64,000 bases of DNA from Sipunculus nudus (lineage: Eukaryota; Annelida; Sipuncula; Golfingiida; Sipunculidae): positions 92,276,723 to 92,340,722 of the forward strand of contig CM049309.1 in assembly GCA_026874595.1 (NCBI GenBank), written 5' to 3'. The notes under the pieces are model-generated. The model saw only the letters and a program-made list of their open reading frames with translations. It was not told the origin of the DNA and made no database searches. This document shows, piece after piece, positions 1-11,769 of this stretch; positions within the stretch are counted from its first letter, which is position 1; every line of letters starts with the position of its first letter. Made by a program: the position numbers and the translations under genes.

Positions 1-740
1 CCGCTAAAATCAGAGTAAGAAGGGTGAAATGAGGCATGGATTGAGTGGCAAGGGTAAATTGAGTGAGGTGTGTTGCATAATAGCCTGGATGTCTGCAGCC
101 GAAATGTGTATGTAGGTTGCGCCACCTACCACAAAATCCAGAAAGCTGTCCAAGATGTATAAACATGCAAAATTTTAGGCAGATAAGTGAAACCACTACT
201 GAGATGTGAGTGATTTTAGCCCATGGCAGAGAAACAGACGGACGCTGCGCAAAAAATTGGTGGCAGGTGGCGCCACCAATTTTGTGTATGATTAAGAGAT
301 ATGTGAGATCTATACACATGCAAAATTTCAGGGGGATATGTCGAACCAATCCTGATATATAAGCCTGAATGTCTGCAGCATATACATAAATATATAAAAA
401 GGTGGCAGGTGGCGCCACCAATTTTAGTGTATGTTATAAAGCTATTCAAGGGCTACATTTGTGCAAAATCTTTAGCCTTATCGGTCAAACGGTTCCTGAG
501 ATATGTGGGTTTATGTGTGGAAACAGACGCACAAATGTACGCTGGGCAGGAAGGAAAGGTCAGAGGTCAACCAAAATGAGGGCGCAGCAGTTCACATGTG
601 ACTGATCATAATTCCGAATTTTAAAAAATTCTGCCCAGTGGTTATGGAGGAGTTCTCCGGAAACCTATGCGGCGATGGCGGCAGGGTCTACATCAGACTT
701 AAAACATAGTATCCGCAAAAGGCTGTTTTGGTGGATACAA
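1..740 (+). mobile_element. HP-3 element, nearly complete (left edge cut)
   Basis: Starts about 40 bp inside the family's 5' end, judged by alignment with 44641. It carries core repeats with the palindrome GGTGGCGCCACC (near 269 and 410) and ends in a hairpin (arms GTATCCGCAAAA and TTTTGGTGGATAC, 709-738) followed by AA. It is non-coding. Confidence 0.7.
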
Positions 741-2962
741 TGATTGTAGCTGGCACCACCAGTCTTACATACAACAAACCCCACCTGTGAAATAAGAAGG
801 GACATACACTGTGCAAAAATGACTGTATGTGGCGCCATCAGTCTTGTACACTATAAAGCTACCTGATATGTATTAACATGCCCAATTTTAGGCTGATGTA
901 TCAAATTCCTCTGTAGAAATAAGCAGGCGCATACAATGCAAAAGTCAGGTGGCACCACCTTTCTTGTAAATGAGAATACCATCAAAGATGCATAGATAGG
1001 TCAAAATATCAGTCCAATACATCAAACTTCCCATCAGTTTGATGCACTGGGCTGACAAGGCTTAGGTGAGTAAAGCAGTTGCCCCGGAGTAACCTGTGAC
1101 AAATCGCTGCCTCAAGCTACTGCACTGAGTGAACTCTTGACCTGCACCTGGCTAGACTGAGTGAACTTTTGACCTGTACCTGGCTGCACTGAGTGAACTC
1201 TCGACCTGTTGCATAATCTGACACAGTTGGCAGTCTGCCAAAGCTATAAATAGATTCAGGCTGAACTTTGTTGCCAAATATGATGCAGTGAGCAGTCTGC
1301 CAAAGCTATAAATAGAATGCAGCTACTGCACTGAGTGAACTCTTGACCTATACCTGGCTGCACTTCTTCCAATCCTGGCACTGTGCTAAAACTATTTATA
1401 GAGCTGACATCATCTTGGCTAATGGCCAACATCAAGGCACTGGCAATCTGCCATTGGTAAATCAAGTGCTGGCATCTGTACACAAAAGTGGTCCCTACTT
1501 GAAATAACTTTGAAATTTATTTTCCCAATACAAAATGCTTTTCAGCTGACTTTTTATAAAAAAAAAGAAATCAGGAATATATGTAAAATTATTAGGGATG
1601 CATACTGAATGCAAAATTAAAATACAGATATATCTCATGATGGCAAATTCTTGAATTAAGTTGAGTACTGATACCAATGATTTATAATCCACATACAGTT
1701 GTCTTTATATAGCCAAAGAGAGCTGAATATCCATGATTGTAACATTGTCTGGTATGATGAATAACTTTAATCATAAATCTAATTTTTTTAAAAGCTTTTA
1801 AAAAAACTTTCTTGTCAATATTAACCAAAGATAACCTGAAATCTAAATGTCTAGTGGCATGATGTAACAGATGCTGATAAACTGGTGCCAGGCTAGATGT
1901 AACAGCATCACACAGCTAACATATATGGTAAAATGACTCAATTCAATCTCCATAATTCAGCCAAAAATCATTCATGTGGAACCATTAATGACAATTCTTA
2001 TAAAAATTGTTGTAGGGATTATTCTTGTAAAATATTTAACATACTGGCTTCAGTGGCATCAGTCGAAAAACATTTTGCAGGTTTATAACTCATATAGGAA
2101 GATACAGCAAACTGGCTAAGTTCAGCTTCCCGTAACTCAGCCAAAAAGCACTGAACCAAAACCATTTAAACAAACTTGAATTATCAACATCTGAGGATAA
2201 TTAATGTGTGAGATTTAAGAAATTGGCCCAGTGGTTTTTGAGAAGAAGATCTTTGTAGCCACTGAGCTAAAATGGGCTGTTATGGCATATGACTAAATTC
2301 AGCTTCCCATAACTTAGCCAAAAGTCACTGAAAAGAGACCGTTTGAATAAAGTTCAGAAAGCACTACCCTAGGATCATTTCTGTGCGATATTAAACATTT
2401 TGGCCATATTGTTTCAGAGAAGCAGATTTTTGTAACCCTCAGTGTGATACAGGCACTGATGACCCTGTACAAAAAAGGCCGATGCAGGTGGCGCCACCAA
2501 TAATTCAATTTCAGATAAAACCTATGTGACCAATGTTGGCATAAAATTTGGTGATGATAGCTCCGGCCGTTTCTGAGATTTAAATTTTAATATGCTTTTT
2601 TGCACAGTTAACAAAGTTCAACCTCCTGTAACTTGGCCAAAAATCTTCAAATCGGAACCATTTGAACAAACTTGAGAAAGATTGTTCCAGGGATCATTTT
2701 TGTGAAATATTGGACAATTTGGCTGGACAGTTTCGGAGAAGAAGATTTTTAAAGCTTTTTTAGCTTTTTCCCTATAAATCTAAGAAAATGCAGTTAGACA
2801 AAAAATAAACAAAATCGGATATAGTTTTTTGGATGACTGATTATTTGCAAAAAATTTTGTGATGCTAGCTCCTGCCGTTTTTGAGATAGCTATGGTTAAC
2901 ATACAGACGACGCACGACGGACGACGCCATACCATCGCATAAGCTCACAGGTTCGCTAAAAA
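741..2962 (+). mobile_element. HP-5 element, copy 1
   Basis: Homologous along its length to 30237-33537. It begins GATTGTAGCTGGCACCACC, includes a 32-bp-type repeat around 1117-1215 (CTGCACTGAGTGAACTC...GACCTG), then a long AT-rich body, a GGTGGCGCCACC site near 2486, a GACGGACGAC tract and the terminus GCTCACAGGTTCGCTAAAAA at 2962. Frames in it are not conserved between the copies. Confidence 0.65.
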
Positions 2963-3346
2963 GTCAGAAATTGCAGGTGACGCCACCAAAATTGTGCAGC
3001 ACACACAGACCATCATTCCAAATGATCATAGTAAGTTTTGTGAAAATCCACACAATGGTTCCTGAGATATAAGCTTCTGAGTATTTTTTTATAATCAGCT
3101 CTAAAATGTGGAAAAATGGGTCAAGGTCACCCATCTTCAAACTTGACTGAGATTTTATCGATATACATCTTCACTAATGAAATAAAATTCCAACCGTGAA
3201 TCAAGGTAAAAGTTAACAGACGCGGACGGACGGACGGACTTCAAACGGACAGACAGACGGACGGACAGCCGGACAGCAAGACGAATGGACAGATGGACAG
3301 CTTGGGTGACGACAATAGCCCATCAGCCTATGAGCTGAGGGCTAAA
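2963..3346 (+). mobile_element. HP-4 element, 3' fragment
   Basis: Matches the last unit of the array at 28780-29127. It carries an ERR-type TCAAGGTCA near 3120, a GGACGGACGG tract at 3224-3296 and a terminal hairpin (arms TAGCCCATCAGC and GCTGAGGGCTA) followed by AAAA. Confidence 0.65.
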
Positions 3347-4147
3347 AACGGCAGTACATGTACATTTGTCATGAAAATTTATATTTTTCATGCAATTTTC
3401 TATGTTTAGGAGCCGTAAAACAATCAAAAGTAGGTCAACCATGACGAAATGCGAACTCGATCTGTAACTGGTCATTATCTGTCCACACACCAAAAAATCA
3501 GGCCAATATCTGCAGGCATTGCGAAAAAAAGTCCGTACATGTGTATTTGTCATGAAAATTTCTATTTTTCATGAAATTTTCTAAGTTAAGGAGCCTTTAA
3601 ATGGTCAAAAGCAGGTCAACCGGGACGAAACGCAAACTGGATCTATATCTGGTCATTATCTACCACACCAAAAATCAGGCCAATATCTGCAGGCACTGCG
3701 AAAAAAAGTCCAAACATGTGTATTTGTCTATTTTTCATGAAATTTTCTAAGTTTAGGAGCCGTAAAACGGTCAAAAGTAGGTCAACCGGGACAAAATGTG
3801 AACTCGATCTTTAACTGGTCATTATCTGCCCACACACCAAAAATCAGGCCAAAATCTGCAGGCATTGCAAAAAAAGTCTGTACATGTGAATTTGTCATGA
3901 AAATTTCTATTTTTCATGAAATTTTCTAAGTTTAGGAGCCGTAAAACAGTCAAAAGTAGGTCAACTGGGACGAAACACGAACTCGGTCTGTAACTGGTCA
4001 TTATCTGTCCACACACCAAAAATCAGGCCAATATCTGCAGGCATTGCGAAAAAAGTCTGTACAACTGTTTGATTTCGGAATGAAGGAAGGACGGAAGGAC
4101 GGACATGGGTAAAACTATATGCCCCGGCCACTTTGTGGGCATAAAAA
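3347..4147 (+). mobile_element. HP-6 element: four ~178-bp core repeats plus 3' hairpin
   Basis: Four tandem units, recognised by CTATTTTTCATGAAATTTTC at about 3375, 3556, 3724 and 3901 (spacing about 170-180 bp), then a GGAAGGACGG tract and a terminal hairpin (ATGCCC...GGGCAT) followed by AAAAA. The short minus-strand frames here are repeats of one another and not genes. Confidence 0.65.
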
Positions 4148-4201
4148 TGAGCACCCAGTCTAAATTAGCTGAGTGTCATGGCCCATGGGCCACTTGTTTG
4201 T
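4148..4201 (-). mobile_element. 5' terminus of a GCCCATGGGC-type element, inverted
   Basis: Read on the minus strand it begins ACAAGTGGCCCATGGGCC and continues with an ACTCAGCT motif, the layout of HP-1 5' ends (ACAAGTGACCCATGGGTC...GCTCAGC). It abuts the 3' end of HP-6, with only the terminus remaining. Confidence 0.45.
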
Positions 4202-4506
4202 TTATGTTATAAAGCTATCCAAGGGCTACATTTGTACAAAATATTTTTCCTGATCGGTCAAATGGTTCCCGAGATATGTGGGTTTATGTATGGAAACAGA
4301 CGCACAAATGGACACTGGGCAGAGAGGAAAAGTCAGAGGTCAACTCAAATTGGTTAGGCACCAGTTCACATGTGACCTGATAATTGGTGTAAGTTTCGGA
4401 AAAATCCATCCGGTAGTCTCAGAGAAGTTCTCCGGAAATGAACGCGGCAGCGGCAGAACCCGGTCAAAAACATAGTATCTGCAAAACTTTGTTTAGGCAG
4501 ATACAA
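4197..4506 (+). mobile_element. HP-3 element, 3' fragment
   Basis: Matches 46360-46662 and 54510-54816 from the TTATAAAGCTATCCAAGGG block to the hairpin (arms GTATCTGCAAAAC and GTTTAGGCAGATAC) plus AA. Truncated at its 5' side. Confidence 0.65.
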
Positions 4507-5635
4507 ATATATGCATTCTTGCATTTACACTTCTTCATGATTACACTGTGTGTGATGCTTCTAGATATTCTTTTCTAAGTTTATTCTTAACTGTCACAGG
4601 TAATCCTGCAATAAGACTAACCTGCAAACAAACCCCCAACAAAAGATGATGAAATGATAATAAACCAATTAACGCTGCAAAAGTGAACCCAGTATGACTA
4701 ACCTTATATTTTTACAGAGCAGACACTGTAGTCTAAAGTCCATATAAAAATCACAGCAATGGTGTCTTGATTTAAGGGGCACCACAAAAATTCAGGATAT
4801 TCTGGTCCACTGAGAGCAGCGCCACTCTCTACACTCGAAGCCTTCCATTAGAAGACTCATCCCATTCAGTTAAGCACTTGATTCACAATAAAAATAGACT
4901 CATTTAAAGTCTATCCCAAAGGGCAAATGGAGCCAGTTAATGCTGTTTTGTTTGAGAATGTCAGAGCAAAAAACATGTGTGGAACCTTCTTTCTGTTACC
5001 TTCCACTTATCATGTACAGTTAACAGAAGACTGGATCTGAGAGGTTTATTCCAGGGGTAGACAAACCACTGCCAACAGTCCACATGCAGCTTGTGAGGTG
5101 ATTATATACTAAGTATATGTACTGTGGTTGTCTTTTTATTCGCAAGGGTTTTAATTTCGCGATATTCGCTAATGTGAAATAACTGCAAATATGAAACACT
5201 CGGGAATAAGATGCCCGATCAATTAAGATGACATCTGAAAACAATCTAATCAGCAACTTAATTTTTGTCTGGTATCGACTGGCCCATGCATTAGCCATAC
5301 ACAGGCTGTGATATGTATTGACTGTGATACAAGTCCTAATGTAATGAGTGAACCAGTAATTAGTTAGGTATTGAAGGATTTTTATTCTAAACTTTAAATA
5401 ATACAGATCCTGCTATACTAAGATTTAACTGTTTTATTTATGCAATCCCAAAAATGAAACCCTCTCGAAATGTTCAAAAAGAAGAAATCACGAAATTTCA
5501 GCCTCGCGTTCATAGAGCCAACAACTGTATATATAAAAATTATAATAAATAGTAAACGTTATAATATGTAACCAGTAAATGAAGATTAATGTTATGTCAT
5601 ATATACTATATATAGCATAATAAATTATCACTCAC
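4507..5635. other. intron of PIP5K1, unique AT-rich DNA
   Basis: Non-repetitive within the window. I looked for the CNEPLIEL exon on the minus strand and found none. The 92-codon minus frame at 5020-5298 lacks splice context and resembles no family. Confidence 0.6.
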
Positions 5636-5753
5636 CAGAAAGTCATCTGGCTGTATACCAAACAGTTCCCTGAAGTACCGGAAAGCTATGGGTGCATAAG
5701 TTTTGAATCGGAAGTCACTGTAATGGTGAGCAGGCGTGAGGTTGCTGCCTTCA
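5636..5753 (-). CDS. PIP5K1: PIP5K1 exon, start of kinase fold ([10 protein letters not shown] block)
   Basis: A 118-nt exon. Its first base completes a serine codon begun in the preceding exon (AG + T), then 39 full codons read [39 protein letters not shown]. This block is nearly identical to the N-terminal lobe of animal type I PIP kinases, where human PIP5K1A has [14 protein letters not shown] and FRELFGIRPDDYL. The acceptor reads ttttacag and the donor gtgagtga. The exon ends in phase 0, as expected before the CNEPLIEL exon. The ATG that can be read upstream in this frame lies in intron and is not a start. The exon is constant: either 131-nt alternative exon upstream supplies the AG that completes its first serine. 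Identification rests on motif recognition and is very secure. Confidence 0.95.
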
Positions 5754-8700
5754 CTGTAAAACAACCAAGTACTCACACATGTGCAACCATTAAGACATGA
5801 ATTGATCATACACTATGTGATATCAGTTACAATCAGGCACAATAATTCTGGCCTTTAAAATGAAGTGTACCATCATTGATGATCAGAGCCCTCTGGTGTT
5901 CATATTTGAAACAATTTTACATTTCCCATGTTTCCAAAATCTTGTCCTTGAATTGTATTGTCATTCATGAAATTTAAATTCAAAAGCATAACATATATAA
6001 GTCAACTTATTATAATTAATTACATAGACAAATGTATTTTTATAAAGATCTATGAAGGAATGTTTTGCTGGGACATTTTATTTCTCCAAATGAACACCAG
6101 CTGCAGCTGATTATCAATAACTGTCAAGTTCACCATGGATACCGAGGAGTTCCATAGTAAACCAAAGAATTATTGAATCCCGGGATGTGCTGGACATGAA
6201 GCCTGAAGAGAACTTTATAATTACATGTTTGTATCAGAGATTAGCACACTTACCACCTCCATGAAAGCCAATAACTGAACATGACAGAACAGGATTACAG
6301 CATGAAACATTCAACGACACCATGATTCTTGTATAATTTATGGACATGGTGTATACCTGGACAAAATGAAAATTAATATAAATATATGGCATAACTGTTA
6401 AAGGATTAACATAGTTGTCCACCAGAATGATTGAGACACAAGTCATAATACCAGGATCTAGCCCTCCTGTACAACAGCTGAGCAGAGCCCTGTGAGTGAG
6501 GCCAGATTCAGTGTTAAGCCAGGCAGTGTATATGAAGACTATTGATTTTGTATGGGTTTGTTCAACCAAGTATTAACACTGACCTCAGAGTATGAGGTGC
6601 CAGCAGTCGCCACATGGGCCGTGCTTGTGTATGCATCACGGATGGTTTGTTGCCTCTGGTCAATTGCTAATGCTAACCTTTGACCAAACATTTCCTCAAG
6701 AAAGACAAAATTCCTATGGGCACCATTATTCAATGTGCTCTTCTGCTTTTTTAAACAAGTTACAGTGTCCTGACGAACAGAATTGACACAGCTGCCTTAA
6801 AATTGAGATATTAAATGATTTTTTGTTCAACGATCAACAACACCTCCTGGACTATAACACTGAAAATGAATACCTGCAACTGTATTATGTTATCAGACAT
6901 GAAAAATACACAGATGGTAAAACAGATTTTAGTTAGACAATACCATAGTATATTCTGTATTATTCCTGAAGTGATCTGCCTGATACCATAACCTTAACAT
7001 ACCAGCAGCTCCACCTAGTGACCAAATTAGCATTTGAGGCTCTGCCACACTGGTTATCATTTATCTATTTTAACAATAACAGCAGGAGGTTCATACTTTT
7101 GCTAATCTGTCCACTTTAAAACAAATATGACATGCTATAAGTATTCATCCAAGCAGTAAAGTTAGTGAAAAAATCAATGAATACAACTAACTAATACCTG
7201 CTCTCTTTGACATAAGGAGAGATGTATTCAACCAGTCTTGCAAAATTTGGAAATATATGGTGCATCATTTACAAGAAAACACTGAAAAGCTGAACACCAT
7301 ATCAGGCCAAATTTGGTTTCAGGTTTCTGTTCGAGGTGTCATAAACTGTGATCACCTCCCACTGATTAAAAAAAATTCAAGTCTGCAGTAAGTTTATCCA
7401 TTCAGAAATTGCTATGCCAGTAAAGCACTTCTACTGTAGGACTATTTTAAGTTTGATACACAGCATAATAATTAAATATGACATAAAATGATCAATTGTT
7501 CCCCATATCTGGTGTACAAATGTTTACTGAATACGTGGAAATTAGTAAATGAATAAATTAACAGACCAAAACACCTCTGTAATGGTGAAATTATTTATCT
7601 TTTGAAATAAGAAATATGCAAAGTTCTGTAGATGCAAAAAAAAGACCCCTGCTGTTGTTTTTGTACAATTTTGCTATGATATATGTGTGGAAGGCCAAAA
7701 TATCATTATTTTGTCTTAATGATATACAATTATACTGAAATGTTTTAATGAAAATAGGAACTTAATCCATTTTTTTTTCATTTTAAAAAGGATATCTGTA
7801 TGAACAACTATAAAACTTAATTTTAGTATTTTAATTTTATAAAAGAAATGGATCATTAATGAAATAAATAGAATGCATCCTACAATCTGACTAAAAAACT
7901 ATACACTAACAATATGCACATTACTATATCTATTAGCAACTATTAGATTAAATAGTGAGACATTTCTTTCCATATAACAGATGGATTTATATTCCAGATG
8001 TGATAAAAAAGTGGACCAGACAAAACCAATTGAAAACAAACAATGTAGGACTATACTTCTTTGTCACTGGTATATATCTGTGAAATGAAAGTAAAACAAT
8101 GGATAAAGCATTCTGCCAGTATACTTAGCTGACAGATATATTAAATATGGAACTCTTAAATAAAATGCATTAAACACACAAACAAATACAACAATGACAG
8201 TGGAGTACTTGAAATATGATCATTAGCATTTACAGTAAACACTACAAATGCTAATGAGTGCCACCTAGTGTTCAACACTGAAACAATTGTTTAACATTTT
8301 TCTTATTAATATTTAACAGGGCCATGTTTGTTGTAGCTGTATGGTTCATTGATCTTTCAGTAAGGATGTACAAATGTATTTACAAGGCACAAATATTGCT
8401 CTCAGAATATCTTTTTTTACTGAAGTAACATCAGGTGGCACTGAGAGCAAATTAATACAGTAATACTGTATATAACGGAAAAGCATTTTAAAGTACCCCA
8501 CAATATCTATACAGATTCTTAGGTAATGCATTCACATTTCCACCTACATCTATATTAATTTATCATTTTTCATCAATTACAAAAATGAACTGCTTAACTA
8601 ACAGCAGTCCCAGTTGCTATAATTAATAGTTTCTGCATTTTCACAAAGAATGATGGCAATATGAAAGAACTGGTGAATAATTATTTATAGTAATACTATT

Positions 8701-11428
8701 ACAAGTATTAAATAAATGTGTGTGTCTTATTCTCCATTTTAAATAATGTGTGTATTAAAGAGTACTGTTACCTGTGGCAACAGGAAGACTATTTTGGAAA
8801 ATGATAATGTAATCAAATGGCATGATATGTAGACGTAAGTGATACTCTTATGAAACCAATTGTCTTGAAAGTTGAAACAGTATAGATATCTGCAATGTAA
8901 TTTGTTTTGAATTAACAAGATGTATTTATAACTCCAGAGAGCAGGCAAAATAATGTAAAACTGATAATATATTAAAATCTAAGTCATAAATATCATAGTA
9001 ATCATGCTTATGAAATTTTTAAGTCACAGTACTTTTTAATTTTTTCTGTTAGTTTTCTAGTAATTCAAACAAACATAATAATTGTTAGGAAGTCCAGAAT
9101 CAATAAGGTATGATGATATACAATCAACAAAACTCACAATACTGGGGCATCTATACCAAAAAGGAATGACAACTGATATATCTGGCTAACACTTGTGTTT
9201 TAGATATGCTCATATGACCATTTCTTCCTTTTTTTTCATGATACCAAAGAGGAAAATCAGGTCAGATTTACCTTATTTCTCTCAACTGTACAATGCCAAA
9301 ACCGACAGCAGTGAGGAGGCTACTTGAACCACCAAAATAGTCGCTTTTGTCACAAATGAAGTTCCAAAAACGGTTCTAAATTTATACAACAGAAGTGAAG
9401 ATACTGGTTTTCATGGCTTTTGAAATATTTACTTTGAAGTAAGTCCACAGAGCTCCAGCTGCACTGCAAGAGGCTGCCCTCTTCGATTTAGACACAAAGA
9501 AGAAAGTTTTATGGTGAAACAAGTTAATACTCACTATGGTGAACACATAAACTGCACATTTCAGCAAGTGCAACTGACCAACAAGAAACTTTGTCATACA
9601 AATATTCATTATATCTTATGGCTTGGTTTTATTTTTTTTCAGAGCAAAGAATATTCTTTCTTGAACATTTACACTGTGAAAAAGAGATAAAAGAACCATC
9701 ATTTTCTGGGTGTGATATCAAATTTGTTATCAGAATGATATCTCTTATTCAAGATTCATTCACAAAAAGGGGTCAGAGTGATCTAATGTTTTGTTAAAAG
9801 GCCTTCTGTTTAAAGGTCATATGAGCAATACAAACAAGACGCATGATGTTTATGCTCCGCATGAACAAATGTCAGCCCAAACAAGCTAAGCAGACCAACA
9901 GCCTTCCATGTATGTATATACACAAGTCAGGTACTTCTGCATAAAAGGATGCAGAGCATTGGCAATGGAATCAATGAAATTACCATGCATGGTATTATGT
10001 ACAGTTTGCATGAGCCAGCTAATTGGGAAAGACCAAGACCGGTTTTGGACACATGATGTGTAGCTATATCTGTGACATATAAGACGGTTGACAAATGGCC
10101 AACATTATGTCATGACATTCCTCCCACTGGCAGTGTACACCATGACCCTTCGCCCTGAGTTAGCGCTGACACAAGCCTAGCAACATCAACCAAAATCAAT
10201 ACCAATGGCCTGCCACCTGGATATATGGACTTAAATGCTACCTCTGGAAAAATTTCTGTACAAGTGAAGCACATTAATGGTTCAGAAAACTCACCATTAA
10301 GATTTTTTCCACCAATGGGTGGATGGATGTATATTTAGGGCCTTGAACAGATCCTTCCCCTGTTGTTTCAGTGGCTGTGAATTTCTCCCCCGTGTATTAC
10401 AGTGGAGTGCGAGTCAACATGTGGTACTATAAATGAGCCCCAGTTGTAGCATATAAAATAGGAAATGTCCCAACAGTACCAAAGACCAACAGTAAATTCA
10501 AAATATAATCTGATATCAGACGATGCTCATATACTTCATGAGGCTTGAATCCAAAACATTGTTTTGTTAAAGTCTCTTTTCTTACAAACATAAGACTTTC
10601 AATGACTATAGCTTATAATTTATTCAAAGCTGGAATGAAAATCTTATATCTTGATTCAACTTCAGAAGAACTCCAAATATCTCTCACATGATGTTAGGTT
10701 TTGTGCCAGAGGCACTGTAATAATTTGAAGTTCTCTCTTGTGGTCAATTGTATATTTGCACTTATGCTATGTCTATTCCCTATAGCCAGGTTAGGTAGTC
10801 AATCAAAAATGCCAGCTGAGAACAAGTTAAAATTAATATGTTGCAGCTTTCTTGTTTGGAAAAAGTATTCAGTGGTTAATCACAAAGCATGCCTGGATAA
10901 AGGACATGATTATTGCATTAACCATCACTTATTGACATCACTCTTGAATTTTCCATTGAACAAACAAAAGAAAGCCTGATGCAAAAGTAAGAAACCACAA
11001 CATAAACACAACATTCCAGGTGTCAGAAAAACCTTGCCCAAAGTCTCTACTGACCCAAAATCTATGACTACATCATCTACTCATGCTAAATTATTAATTC
11101 ATGCAATGTTAACACCATTCCATGTAATGGAATCATCACACAAAAACTAATAGTTAGAAAAAAAACAGGGGGTGAGGAAACACAGCATGCAGATGACCTG
11201 AAACAAATTACCAATGTACACATGGCCAATCAGCCAAGCAGGTGGCCACTGAAGAAGCAGTACAACTCATTGTCAAAATGTGAATTTCAACAAGATGGCC
11301 AAGTGAAAGGAGAGCAATAAACAAAGTGCACAGTTAACAAACTACATGAAGGGTAAATATACAAAAGCCTGGCTCTCGCTGATATACATATGGCACATAC
11401 ACAAGCGTTAGCCAGATCCGAGTCTTAC
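5754..11428. other. PIP5K1 intron between constant exon and alternative exons
   Basis: About 5.7 kb of mainly unique AT-rich DNA. Apart from the exon-like cluster at 6254-6742 I see no gene, RNA or mobile-element signature. Confidence 0.6.
6254..6742 (-). other. cluster of exon-like open frames in PIP5K1 intron
   Basis: Two segments have exon-like borders. 6584-6742 (159 nt, 53 codons) is open from an acceptor-like cag and ends at GAG|gtcagt; it includes NFVFLEEMFGQRLALAIDQR and looks coding in composition. 6254-6356 (103 nt, 34 codons plus 1) has an excellent acceptor (cattttgtccag) and donor (GGTG|gtaagt). The frame between them is also open from about 6430 to 6541. None is in phase with the PIP5K1 junction here, where use would bring an early stop. 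They could be remains of a mobile element, a nested gene, or poison exons. I do not recognise the protein. Confidence 0.25.
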
Positions 11429-11559
11429 CTTGGGAAAAATACGGTTTCAACTATGGTAAAATCTTGCAAGAGCAAGTCACGTTTGGGTTTTGTAGTTAGG
11501 CTTGTAATGCTCTGCCCAATACCCAACTGTATTGCAGCCATAAGCTCGGAGGTAGGTTT
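11429..11559 (-). CDS. PIP5K1: PIP5K1 alternative exon A (ITSLTTKPKRD version)
   Basis: A 131-nt exon, 43 codons plus 2 nt, beginning [17 protein letters not shown], continuing [17 protein letters not shown], and ending TIVETVFFP with AG left over for the next exon's serine. It matches the segment of human PIP5K1A that reads AIQLGI...SLSTKPERDVLMQDF...FFPSEGSN. Acceptor ctctag follows a long pyrimidine tract; donor is AAG|gtaaga. It is the downstream member, in transcript order, of a tandem exon pair, and aligns with exon B without gaps. It differs from B at 10 of 43 residues, notably ITS for VGG, TT for SS, K for E before RD, and FF for VF near the end. The serial order, equal length and 79-nt spacing argue that A and B are alternatives. 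The frame is fully open, so it is not an obvious pseudo-exon. Confidence 0.9.
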
Positions 11560-11638
11560 CTAGAGGAACAAGGACAAAAGAGAAAACAACATATAATTCT
11601 TCCATGTTTATGCATCTGTGAAATGAAGACACCCTTAC
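11560..11638 (-). other. 79-nt intron between exons B and A
   Basis: From gtaagggtgt (donor of B) to tccttgttcctctag (acceptor of A). It holds a pyrimidine-rich tract of roughly 30 nt. A branch point upstream of that tract would sit only about 40-50 nt from the donor, which can sterically block B-to-A splicing. Confidence 0.8.
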
Positions 11639-11769
11639 CTGGGAAATACCACGCTGTCCACAACAGTAAAATCTTGCAGGAGTAGGTCACGTTCAGGTTT
11701 TGACGATAAGCCACCTACACTTTGGCCTATACCCAACTGAATGGCTGCCATAAGTTCCGAAGTGGGTTT
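11639..11769 (-). CDS. PIP5K1: PIP5K1 alternative exon B ([11 protein letters not shown] version)
   Basis: A 131-nt exon, 43 codons plus 2 nt, beginning [17 protein letters not shown], continuing [17 protein letters not shown], and ending TVVDSVVFP plus AG. It enters in phase 0, directly after the TYKK codons of exon 27162-27305, and leaves in phase 2. Acceptor is tttcctag and donor CCCAG|gtaaggg. The [11 protein letters not shown] part is closer to vertebrate PIP5K1 (VGSLSTKPERD) than exon A is, whereas the end of exon A (VFFPS) is closer to the vertebrate IFFPS. Exons A and B together replace a single exon of the human gene. Use of both would add 131 nt and shift the frame before the kinase core. 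Confidence 0.92.

Noticed and set aside
6592-6786. Plus-strand frame opposite the exon-like block
   Set aside because: Shadow of the minus-strand open block at 6584-6742, with no splice or start context of its own.
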